Source: JBFMAI01 sp964462635
GTDB lineage: Bacteria > Planctomycetota > Phycisphaerae > UBA1845 > Fen-1342
Reading direction: 5' to 3'
Assembly (NCBI GenBank): GCA_964462635.1
Contig: CAYWYJ010000044.1
Location: 1-25,902 of the forward strand
DNA length: 25,902 nt
Below the pieces are notes generated by a model, which did no database searches, was not told the DNA's origin, and was given only the letters and a program-made list of their open reading frames with translations. Below are positions 16,501 through 21,517 of this stretch, piece after piece. Within the stretch, counting starts at the first letter, position 1. Each line of letters opens with the position of its first letter. Position numbers and translations under genes: made by a program.

Positions 16501-16886
16501 ACACGTCGTATCGGCCCCAGGCGACCGATGGCCGGCGCGGAAACCACGACGAACTCCACCGTCTCGCCCGCCGCGCCCACGGCCCGCAGTTGTACGCGGA
16601 CGGCGGTGTCTTTCGGCGTGACGGCCGCCACCTCCGCGGCGCGCAATCCGTCGGTCACCTCGCCGGCCACGTCCGACCCGGGGTCGGACGCGCCGCCGCC
16701 GCCAGGGTCGTTCCCTGGCGGGTCATTCGAGTCGATTGGGGCGGGGCCAAGCCCGCCGGGGTCCGCCGCCCCGGGGCAGCCCCCCAAGGAGAGCGCCAGT
16801 TGGGCCGCTACGATTATCAGAATCCACGGGAGAGCGAGGGACGACCGCGTAGGGCAGCACACCTGCGGAGGGGTCAGAATGCGCAT
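13509..16886 (-). CDS. Large lipoprotein with PL9-like beta-helix
   Basis: 1125-aa secreted protein. The start at 16886 has GGAG 8 nt upstream; an in-frame ATG at 16931 lacks this. A lipoprotein signal peptide ends LALSLGGC with Cys37, then a Gly/Pro/Asp-rich linker. Modules follow in order: a beta-sandwich (about 75-170), a PKD-like domain (about 172-245, TWSFGD), a carboxypeptidase-regulatory-like fold (268-345), two cadherin/Ig-like modules (350-565), another regulatory-like module (565-655) and a right-handed beta-helix (about 653-1045). The helix keeps HSDG (D887), DDNYD (D909, D910, D913) and GDGNGMK (K944), matching in order and spacing the calcium aspartates and catalytic lysine recalled for family 9 pectate lyase Pel9A. 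It may be an outer-membrane-attached lyase; activity and substrate are inferred. Confidence 0.85.
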   Translation of the reverse strand: MRILTPPQVCCPTRSSLALPWILIIVAAQLALSLGGCPGAADPGGLGPAPIDSNDPPGNDPGGGGASDPGSDVAGEVTDGLRAAEVAAVTPKDTAVRVQLRAVGAAGETVEFVVVSAPAIGRLGPIRRVSKTSAEADYTPPSGFLGVAQFSYAVRVGAWESDPATARILVYPHLRFTVDPTIGEPGLTVRARVYSLGGDPLPEGTYTWSFGDQVVAGPATSHAEVQFTFNNPGAHVVRLSLTVLGFMLDIGCSPKPGLVEDRAVVTVGARIGGKVRDVSGRPVANVRIAATGTDAVFTDAQGYYQLAVPYNWSGRLSPSHQGYTFSPVQRTFRDVKLNIDNANFTAVTGQANEPPQAQKQSVETEEDTPVAIDLLASAPDSDPLTYVIATLPVHAELVDPHKARVIQHGDLPYALAPGKRQVVYRPATDWYGDDAFTFYASDGVAASEAAAVSVRVHSVNDGPRITDPCPLTSYIEMDSLESNPANQAALVAVDPDAGPGELLWSIGEAARHGTVTITGSPSSSGEAVIVAYAPQPGYAGTDELTIVVQDGLNEEYACRWHLHVGGYPVSGWVRGYDGAPRPGTPLVFTGAGIFQGNDFVATAGPNGGYSQRVPLGWSGTVTSDANHRLDPPQRVYSNVAGPVTEEDYVAFRNYYAAPGGSNQAAGTLTEPFATPQRAADAAKPGDTVVLRAGTYDSGSGSATVPVLLIAPGAGGLEGYPVTIRAADGERVVFDGRAGTTRELVQVQASYVDIEGLELTGAKRTALVVMHAGDGTHHVNVRLCHGHHNDYEASWIGGAFRTVGPVQHVMFEDCLSHNNSIGFELRENPPQTAATAQVPPAVGNTGYPQGLPESEWDAWPGWTEYGARHCAIRRCVAFDNRLLDEHSDGIGSRYAIECVIEDNIAFHNGDDNYDELGATRCTVRNNIGFAANPYATPDGDGNGMKIGVRGGLDNRVYHNVLFDNPRAGIDMADTERAEVYNNTCFNNGWFGLWIEGVRACTGGTRVLNNICNANTQGDIGALPACSIVHLDYNCVSDANNHNWARPAGPNGFVGMTAGFANPQMTIDTDFPPGLTIPQRLAYVRDQVHGKLRLKMGCACVDSGAEIPGITEGYLGHGPDRGGIESH

Positions 16887-16945
16887 TCGCCGGTCTCCAC
16901 ATACTGCGGGCGCTCCTGTTGCCCGCACCACCTAGGACCCCCAGT

Positions 16946-16974
16946 TTGACAATGCAAAACCTCTCGGATACAGA
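16946..16974 (+). promoter_or_regulatory. Possible sigma-70 promoter
   Basis: A perfect TTGACA (16946-16951) is followed after 17 nt by TACAGA (16969-16974), which matches 3 of 6 positions of the -10 consensus. The location in the A/T-rich part of the divergent region and the + orientation fit the exosortase operon, but the resulting leader would be about 350 nt. No equally good site was seen for the - strand gene. Confidence 0.35.
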
Positions 16975-17035
16975 GCAAGTCCAAGTTTATGAGACAAATA
17001 CCTACCTGTTTATCTCCAAGTCGCAGCAACCCCCA

Positions 17036-17083
17036 CGAGGCTGGCAAGCCAGCTTCGCGTCGTTATCCACGGCAACCGCCGTG
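17036..17083. repeat. Two tandem hairpins in the leader region
   Basis: Bases 17036-17044 pair with 17049-17057 (9 bp including one G-T pair) around a CAAG loop, and 17068-17073 pair with 17078-17083 (6 bp) around an AACC loop. The two-hairpin, 48-bp layout resembles the elements at 19755-19802 and 21259-21305, though the stem sequences differ. Confidence 0.5.
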
Positions 17084-17233
17084 CCGCGCCGGAATGTCTA
17101 ATAGGGACTTGAGACGAGCTTCCCGACCGGCCGCCCGGGCCGCAGTGCCCGCACGTACCCCATATCAGTGTGTCCGATAGTGCGCGATCCGCGGCGCCGG
17201 CGGCGCGAAATGACTCACCGCCGCTTGAAGTTG

Positions 17234-17262
17234 CTAACAGAACCCGCCACGCAAGTTGCGGC
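17234..17262 (+). repeat. Degenerate copy of CAGAACCC palindromic repeat
   Basis: The segment starting CTAACAGAACCC and ending with GCAAGTTGCGG resembles the reverse complement of 19755-19810 (CTAACAGAACCCCGCACGC) and the element at 21250-21315, but its stem is broken by substitutions and an indel. It lies about 70 nt upstream of the EpsI-like gene. Confidence 0.5.
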
Positions 17263-17330
17263 TTGATGGACGCTGCACCGGCGTGCGGGGTTCGGACAAA
17301 CGCCCCCCGGGAATGCAGGAATAGTCACAT

Positions 17331-18101
17331 ATGGACTGTGCGGTTCCGCGAAAAAACAACTCCGCCCGGCAGCGATCGTCCGCCCCTGCCGGCGTCCGCG
17401 CCCTGCTGGCGGGCACCATCGGCGGGCTGGTACTAGTCGCCGGAGGGGCCGGTTACCGTGTGCTCGCGGCGCATCTGGACCGCGCACCGGTCGCGCCGCT
17501 CCCTGCGGGAATGCTCGCGTCTCTGCCGCTGGCCCTTGGCGACTGGTGCGGGCGCGACGTGTCCTTGGGAGAGTCGGTCATTCGGGCCGCGGACGTGGAC
17601 GACCACGTCAGCCGTGTGTACACGAGTCCAGGACAGACACTACCTATTAATCTGTTTATCGCTCTAGGTTCCCGCGCCCGCGATCTCATGCCGCACCGTC
17701 CGGAGGTGTGCTATCCCGGGGCAGGATGGACCTTACGACGACAAGCGGCGGAATCCGTGGTCATGTCAGACGGTGGCGAACTGGAGACTACAATCTACAC
17801 GTTCGGGCGAGGCGACCTCGGCGGGCGAACGCTGGTCGTGCTCAACTTCTTCGTGGTGGACGGACGGCCGTGTCGAGACGTGTCCCTGTTGCGTTCGAGA
17901 GCGTGGCGCGGCCAGGCGAGTATCCGCTACATGGTGCAAGTACAGGTGGTCGCGGCAGTCGAAGCGTGGCAGGCGGAGTCCGCCGGCGTCGGCGCCGCGC
18001 GCGACTTCGCGGCGAAGCTGGCGAACCCGCTGTGTGCGCTGCTCGCGGACGCGACCGCCGGGACGCCGACGCAAGACGTGTCGGCGGAGAACCGCCCATG
18101 A
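17331..18101 (+). CDS. EpsI-like exosortase-associated protein
   Basis: 256-aa protein of the EpsI type (DUF3485), a family found beside or fused to exosortases in EPS/protein-sorting loci; its biochemical role is not settled. One membrane span is visible at about residues 24-47 (ALLAGTIGGLVLVAGGAGY), so the rest would face the periplasm. The family signature HRPEVCYPGAGW is at 122-133, preceded by the GDWCGRDV segment (70-77) near the start of the domain. The start at 17331 has AGGA 10 nt upstream; no better candidate was seen. Its TGA overlaps the exosortase ATG (ATGA at 18098), so the two are probably translationally coupled and may form a complex, which is inference. Confidence 0.88.
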   Translation: MDCAVPRKNNSARQRSSAPAGVRALLAGTIGGLVLVAGGAGYRVLAAHLDRAPVAPLPAGMLASLPLALGDWCGRDVSLGESVIRAADVDDHVSRVYTSPGQTLPINLFIALGSRARDLMPHRPEVCYPGAGWTLRRQAAESVVMSDGGELETTIYTFGRGDLGGRTLVVLNFFVVDGRPCRDVSLLRSRAWRGQASIRYMVQVQVVAAVEAWQAESAGVGAARDFAAKLANPLCALLADATAGTPTQDVSAENRP

Positions 18102-19042
18102 CGCGGATGAGCCCGACGATCGAGCCGCGGATCGCCGCGCGGCAGTCCTGGACCGGTTTGCGGACCGGCGTCGGGGGCGTTTCCACACCCGCCGTGCTGT
18201 TGGCCGCGTTACTGGGGGCCATGTTGTGGAGCTACTGGCCGGTCATCTGGGGCCTGTGGCGCGAATGGCAGCGGAACCCGAACTACTCCGTCGGCCAGCT
18301 CGTGCCCCCCGCGGCGCTGTACCTTCTGTGGCACGAACGCCACCGCCTGCGCGGCGTACCGGCCGCGGCGTGCTGGTGGGGGTTGGTCCCGCTGTTGCTG
18401 GCCGAGGTGGTCCGCGGACTGGGACTGTTGTTCCTGTATGAGTCGGCCGAACGCTACGGTCTGGTCCTGGCGATCGTGGCCGTCGTGCTGTTGGCGGCCG
18501 GCCCGGCGCTGTTGTGGCGCGTGCGTTGGATACTGGCATTTCTGGTGTTGATGGTCCCGTTGCCGGGCCGTGTCCACAACCTGATCTCCGGCCCGCTTCA
18601 GGACTGGGCCACCACGGGGACGGTCTTTGTCCTCGAGCTGGCGGGGACGTACGTCGTGCGCGAGGGCAACGTGCTATCGCTGAACAACCACGGGCCGATC
18701 GGCATCGAGGAGGCCTGTAGCGGGCTGCGGATGTTGACCGCGTTCGTCGTCGTCGCCGCCTTCTTCGTCCTGACCGTGCAGCGGCCCACCTGGCAACGCG
18801 TGTCCCTGCTCGTCTCGAGCGTGCCCATCGCGCTTATCTGCAACGTGGCCCGCGTGGTGGCCACCGTGGCGCTGTTTCTATACGTCGGCGGGGACGCGGC
18901 CGAGCGGTTCGTACACGACTTCGCCGGCATCGCCATGATGCCGCTGGCCGTGGCCCTGCTCGTCGCCGAATTGTGGCTACTAGACCACATCGTGTCGCGG
19001 CCGGCGAGGCCACAGCGCGAGGTTGTCGCCGCGCAGCGATGA
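18098..19042 (+). CDS. Exosortase
   Basis: 314-aa multi-pass membrane cysteine protease/transpeptidase of the exosortase family, which cuts C-terminal sorting tails and transfers proteins to an unknown surface acceptor. The expected catalytic set is visible: Cys207 in EEACSGLRML (204-213), Arg252 in CNVARVVATV (248-257) and His273 in VHDFAG (272-277). About eight hydrophobic segments cover the protein, with SLNNHGPIGIEEACSG on the outer side. The start at 18098 is fixed by the ATGA overlap with the EpsI-like gene; the frame stays open upstream only as a shadow. Two downstream genes encode proteins with fitting tails (19093 and 20470). The exosortase subclass cannot be assigned safely from sequence reading alone. 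Confidence 0.92.
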   Translation: MTRMSPTIEPRIAARQSWTGLRTGVGGVSTPAVLLAALLGAMLWSYWPVIWGLWREWQRNPNYSVGQLVPPAALYLLWHERHRLRGVPAAACWWGLVPLLLAEVVRGLGLLFLYESAERYGLVLAIVAVVLLAAGPALLWRVRWILAFLVLMVPLPGRVHNLISGPLQDWATTGTVFVLELAGTYVVREGNVLSLNNHGPIGIEEACSGLRMLTAFVVVAAFFVLTVQRPTWQRVSLLVSSVPIALICNVARVVATVALFLYVGGDAAERFVHDFAGIAMMPLAVALLVAELWLLDHIVSRPARPQREVVAAQR

Positions 19043-19092
19043 ATAGAGTGAACCAGGGGATGGAAGCTGTGTCTAGATTGGAAGGATTGGAA

Positions 19093-19578
19093 ATGAGAAG
19101 CTATGGACATCCGATTTGTGCGGCCTTGATCGTCCTGGGATTGGCCGCGACCTGGGCCGCGGCCCACACCGGCGATCCGACGGAGCTGACCGCTCCGCTG
19201 ACCGTCGTTGCTCCCATCGGCACGGCGGCCGGCGGCGGCGTACCCGCCCATACCGCCGCCACGGCGGCGGACCGGTGGCTGGAGACCCCTCCTGCCCCAG
19301 CGCGCGCCGCCGGCATCGGCGCGACGTTTGGTGTCGGCGGCGGCCCGCCCGCGCTGGCCCAGCCGCCGAATCCGCACGGCCTGCTCGGAAGCCTGCCTCC
19401 GGGCGGCGCGGGCTCGACCCCTCCGTGGGGCCACGTGGGTGAGATCATCGGCGGCGAGATCGGCGGCGGCGAGGTCGGTGGTTCCACGCCGGTCCGTCCC
19501 CTGCCCATCCCGGGCGCGGCGATGCTGGGGCTGATCGGCCTGGTCGCCGTGGACGCGTACCGGCGGCGTCGGGCGTAA
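19093..19578 (+). CDS. Small secreted protein with exosortase sorting tail
   Basis: 161-aa protein predicted as an exosortase substrate. A signal peptide is clear (MRSYGHPICAALIVLGLAA, likely cleavage after TWAAA). The middle is low-complexity, rich in Gly, Pro and Ala, with a GEIIGGEIGGGEVGG repeat near 118-132. The last 26 residues form a tripartite tail: PLPIPGAA, a hydrophobic stretch MLGLIGLVAV and the basic end YRRRRA. The start at 19093 is preferred because AAGGA lies about 6 nt upstream and it places the signal peptide at the N-terminus; ATG at 19039, overlapping the exosortase stop, would add 18 residues. No enzymatic domain is recognised. The tail uses PxPGAA rather than the common PEP triplet, as does the protein at 20470. 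Confidence 0.75.
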   Translation: MRSYGHPICAALIVLGLAATWAAAHTGDPTELTAPLTVVAPIGTAAGGGVPAHTAATAADRWLETPPAPARAAGIGATFGVGGGPPALAQPPNPHGLLGSLPPGGAGSTPPWGHVGEIIGGEIGGGEVGGSTPVRPLPIPGAAMLGLIGLVAVDAYRRRRA

Positions 19579-19603
19579 GGGTTTCCCCGCGCGCTGCGGT
19601 AAC

Positions 19604-19637
19604 GTCCGGCGGTTTTCTTGCCGACGGGCGAAACCGC
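19604..19637 (+). other. Intergenic hairpin after small secreted protein
   Basis: GCGGTTT at 19609-19615 pairs with AAACCGC at 19631-19637 (7 bp) around a 15-nt loop, followed by GTCTTTACTACTAG. It could act as a weak terminator or attenuator between 19578 and the next gene, but an overlapping alternative fold (CGGC with GCCG) exists and there is no strong T-tract. Confidence 0.35.
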
Positions 19638-19702
19638 GTCTTTACTACTAGTTGTTCGGAGCCGCGCTGCGTTTCTCGAACTGGCTCTTTGTTACAGGCG
19701 TC

Positions 19703-20332
19703 ATGAGCAACGTTCGCCACAGCCTGACTTTCGGTGTAGCAGCCACTGGCCGAGCCCGCCATGCGCGTGGCGGGATGCCAGGCCCCGCACTTGCGTGCGG
19801 GGTTCTGTTAGGCGCTCTGGGCCTGCTGGCCACGACGCCCGTTTGGGCGGCGCCTATGACCGCCGGTGCGACGGCGGAAGCCGCCGGCCTCATGGTCGTC
19901 GGCACGCCCGTCGATCCGCTGCCGGCGATGGGGACCGGCTGGTCGGCCGACGTGATGCCGGCCTGGCCCTCGTCGGGCGAGCCGGCCGAAGCACGCGACG
20001 TGCTGCGTTTGCCCGCCGGGCCGGACAGCAGTGCGTTGTTCCTTTGGGCGCTCGGGGGACTCGGGGCGTGGCAGCTCGGGCGCTACACGCGTAAGTGGCA
20101 CCTCAGCGCTCTGCCGGAGTGGTATCACACCGGTGGCCCGGCGCAGGTCGGCCACGCCCAACGATTGGATCTTGAGCGAATCACGCTGGACGTCCCGCTT
20201 TGGTACGACGTCCGCCCCGCGGCACAAGCGCCTGTCGGACCGACTTGGCGGCTCGCTGACACACCGCCGCCGCTATACGGTGCGGCCCGGTCGTTGGCCG
20301 CCGCGCCCCGGGGGCCTCCGCGGTTGTCCTGA
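19703..20332 (+). CDS. Uncharacterised exported membrane protein
   Basis: 209 aa from the ATG at 19703; ATG at 19775 (185 aa) and TTG at 19652 are alternatives, and none has a strong Shine-Dalgarno. I do not recognise a named family. A signal-peptide-like stretch (ACGVLLGALGLLATTPVWAA) is followed by a Gly/Pro-rich region and a second hydrophobic span SALFLWALGGLGAWQLG with positive residues after it (RYTRK), then a conserved-looking LPEWYHTGGPAQVGHA and a C-terminal part rich in Pro and aromatic residues. It has no sorting tail. The palindromic repeat at 19755-19810 lies inside the gene and encodes the start of the hydrophobic core of the signal peptide. The position between two putative exosortase substrates suggests an accessory role in the sorting system, without direct proof. 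Confidence 0.6.
   Translation: MSNVRHSLTFGVAATGRARHARGGMPGPALACGVLLGALGLLATTPVWAAPMTAGATAEAAGLMVVGTPVDPLPAMGTGWSADVMPAWPSSGEPAEARDVLRLPAGPDSSALFLWALGGLGAWQLGRYTRKWHLSALPEWYHTGGPAQVGHAQRLDLERITLDVPLWYDVRPAAQAPVGPTWRLADTPPPLYGAARSLAAAPRGPPRLS
19755..19810 (-). repeat. Two-hairpin palindromic repeat inside a gene
   Basis: CCCGCCA at 19755-19761 pairs with TGGCGGG at 19768-19774 (7 bp, 6-nt loop), and CCCCGCAC at 19783-19790 pairs with GTGCGGGG at 19795-19802 (8 bp, 4-nt loop), followed by TTCTGTTAG. In reverse orientation it matches the element at 21250-21315 (CAGAACCCCGCACGC... and a second CCGCCA stem) and the degenerate copy at 17234. Confidence 0.7.
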
Positions 20333-20345
20333 CACCGATGGGTGT

Positions 20346-20377
20346 GGTCGATCGCCCGTGAGTTGATGCGATCGACC
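20346..20377 (+). terminator. Terminator-like hairpin
   Basis: GGTCGATCG at 20346-20354 pairs perfectly with CGATCGACC at 20369-20377 (9 bp, 14-nt loop), beginning 14 nt after the stop at 20332. No T-tract follows, so it is a candidate transcript-end or processing structure only. Confidence 0.4.
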
Positions 20378-20469
20378 GCGGATTGCGGATTGAGGTGTTT
20401 GGACTAGAGCGAAATCAAGTCCCCGCGAGATTCAAGAAGTGCGGGGCACGCAACCACGGAGAAATCAAA

Positions 20470-21243
20470 ATGAAGAAGGCCATTGCATATATCGGGATGT
20501 TCCTGATCGCCGGCGCCGCGATGCCGGCCCTGGCGGGTTTCAGTGCGGTCGGTACCGCCCCCGGCGGCGAGGACCCCATCAAGAAGATCCTGGAGACGAT
20601 CTATGGCACCGGCGCGCTCGCGACGGGCGGATCGCTGAACGGGACCGCGCATTCGATCTACACCGGCGGCGGGCTGACCTTCACGCGCGTCGATGACTAC
20701 ACCGGCGCCAGCGGCGGGATCGGCTCCGGCGGCGCGGCCGGCTCGAACCTGAACATCGTCAACGGCGTTCCCGGTCTGCCGAGAACGGACCAGACTTGGG
20801 ACGACGGCTTCACGTTCGCCAAGGCCGAGGCGAAGTTCGCCGGCTACTCGCAGGAGTTCGGCTACGACGCCGGCAGCGGCTACGTCAAGCTGTTTGACGT
20901 GCTCGGGTCCGGCTACGCGGTGAGCGGCGCCGGCGCGGTGAATCTCAGTGGCGAAGTGTGGAAGTGGATGCGCGACGGGACCAACGGCCCGCACTACTCG
21001 ACCGACGGCGACAACGCCGACGGCGCCAACCACCTGGTGACTTACAAGGTGACCGGTCTCGGCGACGGTTACACGACGTGGGTGCTCTTCTGGGAGGACA
21101 TGAACCTCGGCCAGGGCGGTGAGGACTTTGACTTCAACGACATGGTCATCGAAGTCAAGGCCGTCCCGGTCCCCGGCGCCGCCCTGCTGGGCGTGCTCGG
21201 CGTGGGCCTGGTCAGCCGGCTGCGTCGGCGGCTCTCCGCCTAG
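20470..21243 (+). CDS. DUF4114-like protein with exosortase sorting tail
   Basis: 257-aa secreted protein. The signal peptide is MKKAIAYIGMFLIAGAAMP with likely cleavage after ALA at 23-25. Residues about 40-185 are Gly/Ser/Asp-rich. Near 195-230 the sequence TTWVLFWEDMNLGQGGEDFD followed by FNDMVIEV fits the DUF4114 signature, a domain seen in bacterial surface and exosortase-sorted proteins and rich in acidic residues that may bind calcium. The last 27 residues are the sorting tail: VPVPGAA, hydrophobic LLGVLGVGLV and basic RLRRRLSA. The start at 20470 has GGAG 8 nt upstream; an ATG at 20383 lacks this. A 6-bp hairpin (20421-20426 with 20441-20446) lies in the leader. It is the likeliest client of the exosortase at 18098. 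Confidence 0.85.
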   Translation: MKKAIAYIGMFLIAGAAMPALAGFSAVGTAPGGEDPIKKILETIYGTGALATGGSLNGTAHSIYTGGGLTFTRVDDYTGASGGIGSGGAAGSNLNIVNGVPGLPRTDQTWDDGFTFAKAEAKFAGYSQEFGYDAGSGYVKLFDVLGSGYAVSGAGAVNLSGEVWKWMRDGTNGPHYSTDGDNADGANHLVTYKVTGLGDGYTTWVLFWEDMNLGQGGEDFDFNDMVIEVKAVPVPGAALLGVLGVGLVSRLRRRLSA

Positions 21244-21249
21244 GAACGC

Positions 21250-21315
21250 CTGTCAGAACCCCGCACGCCAGTGCGGGGCCAAGCGGTCCGCCACTTGCGT
21301 GGCGGCCTCTGACAG
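21250..21315. repeat. Palindromic element with outer inverted ends
   Basis: A 66-bp element bounded by perfect 7-bp inverted ends, CTGTCAG (21250-21256) and CTGACAG (21309-21315). Inside are two hairpins: CCCCGCAC/GTGCGGGG (21259-21278, 4-nt loop) and CCGCCA/TGGCGG (21288-21305, 6-nt loop). The whole can fold as a three-way structure. It starts 6 nt after the stop of the DUF4114-like gene and could end that transcript, but related sequences at 19755-19810 and 17234-17262 show it is an interspersed repeat. Confidence 0.75.
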
Positions 21316-21331
21316 CAGCGCTCGCTGGCCT

Positions 21332-21397
21332 CAAGGAAAGAAGCGTTCACGCATCGTCCCCGGGTTCGACGGCCCGGCGGGCGATGCGTGTTCCTTG
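21332..21397 (+). promoter_or_regulatory. Structured leader upstream of TPR gene
   Basis: Nested complementary arms are visible: CAAGGAA (21332-21338) with TTCCTTG (21391-21397), CACGCATCG (21348-21356) with CGATGCGTG (21382-21390), and CCGGG (21360-21364) with CCCGG (21373-21377) around an 8-nt loop. The left arm has a 9-nt bulge between the first two stems. It may be a structured 5' leader of the gene at 21518 or a terminator for the gene before it; I recognise no known riboswitch. The remaining 120 bp up to 21517 hold GC-rich sequence and the Shine-Dalgarno GGAGG at 21506-21510. Confidence 0.45.
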
Positions 21398-21517
21398 GGG
21401 CCTGGCGCCGCCCGGGGACCACCGGGCCCGGGCGACGCGGTTGCGGACCTCGCCGACGGACACTCCCGCTCGAATGCTGCATTCCCCGGGGGATGGAATG
21501 AGGTTGGAGGATTCGTC

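Larger units (their letters stand above)
16887..17330. other. Divergent intergenic region
   Basis: 444 bp between the - strand lyase-like gene and the + strand exosortase operon. I see no credible gene in it. The part near 16943-17020 is clearly richer in A/T than the surroundings and is the likely promoter zone for both directions. The remainder holds two adjacent hairpins (17036-17083) and a degenerate copy of a palindromic repeat (17234-17262). The first gene of the exosortase operon starts at 17331 with AGGA 10 nt upstream. Confidence 0.6.

Noticed and set aside
13149..16949. A 1266-codon open frame on the + strand
   Set aside because: It lies antisense to the - strand lipoprotein gene, which has a signal peptide, recognisable domains, conserved catalytic residues and a Shine-Dalgarno. 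The + frame encodes an Arg/Val/His-rich sequence without domains and is a product of GC-rich codon bias.
19703..20332. Sorting tail on the unrecognised membrane protein
   Set aside because: The hydrophobic segment with following Arg/Lys is in the middle of the protein and about 90 residues follow it, so it does not have the C-terminal tripartite layout.
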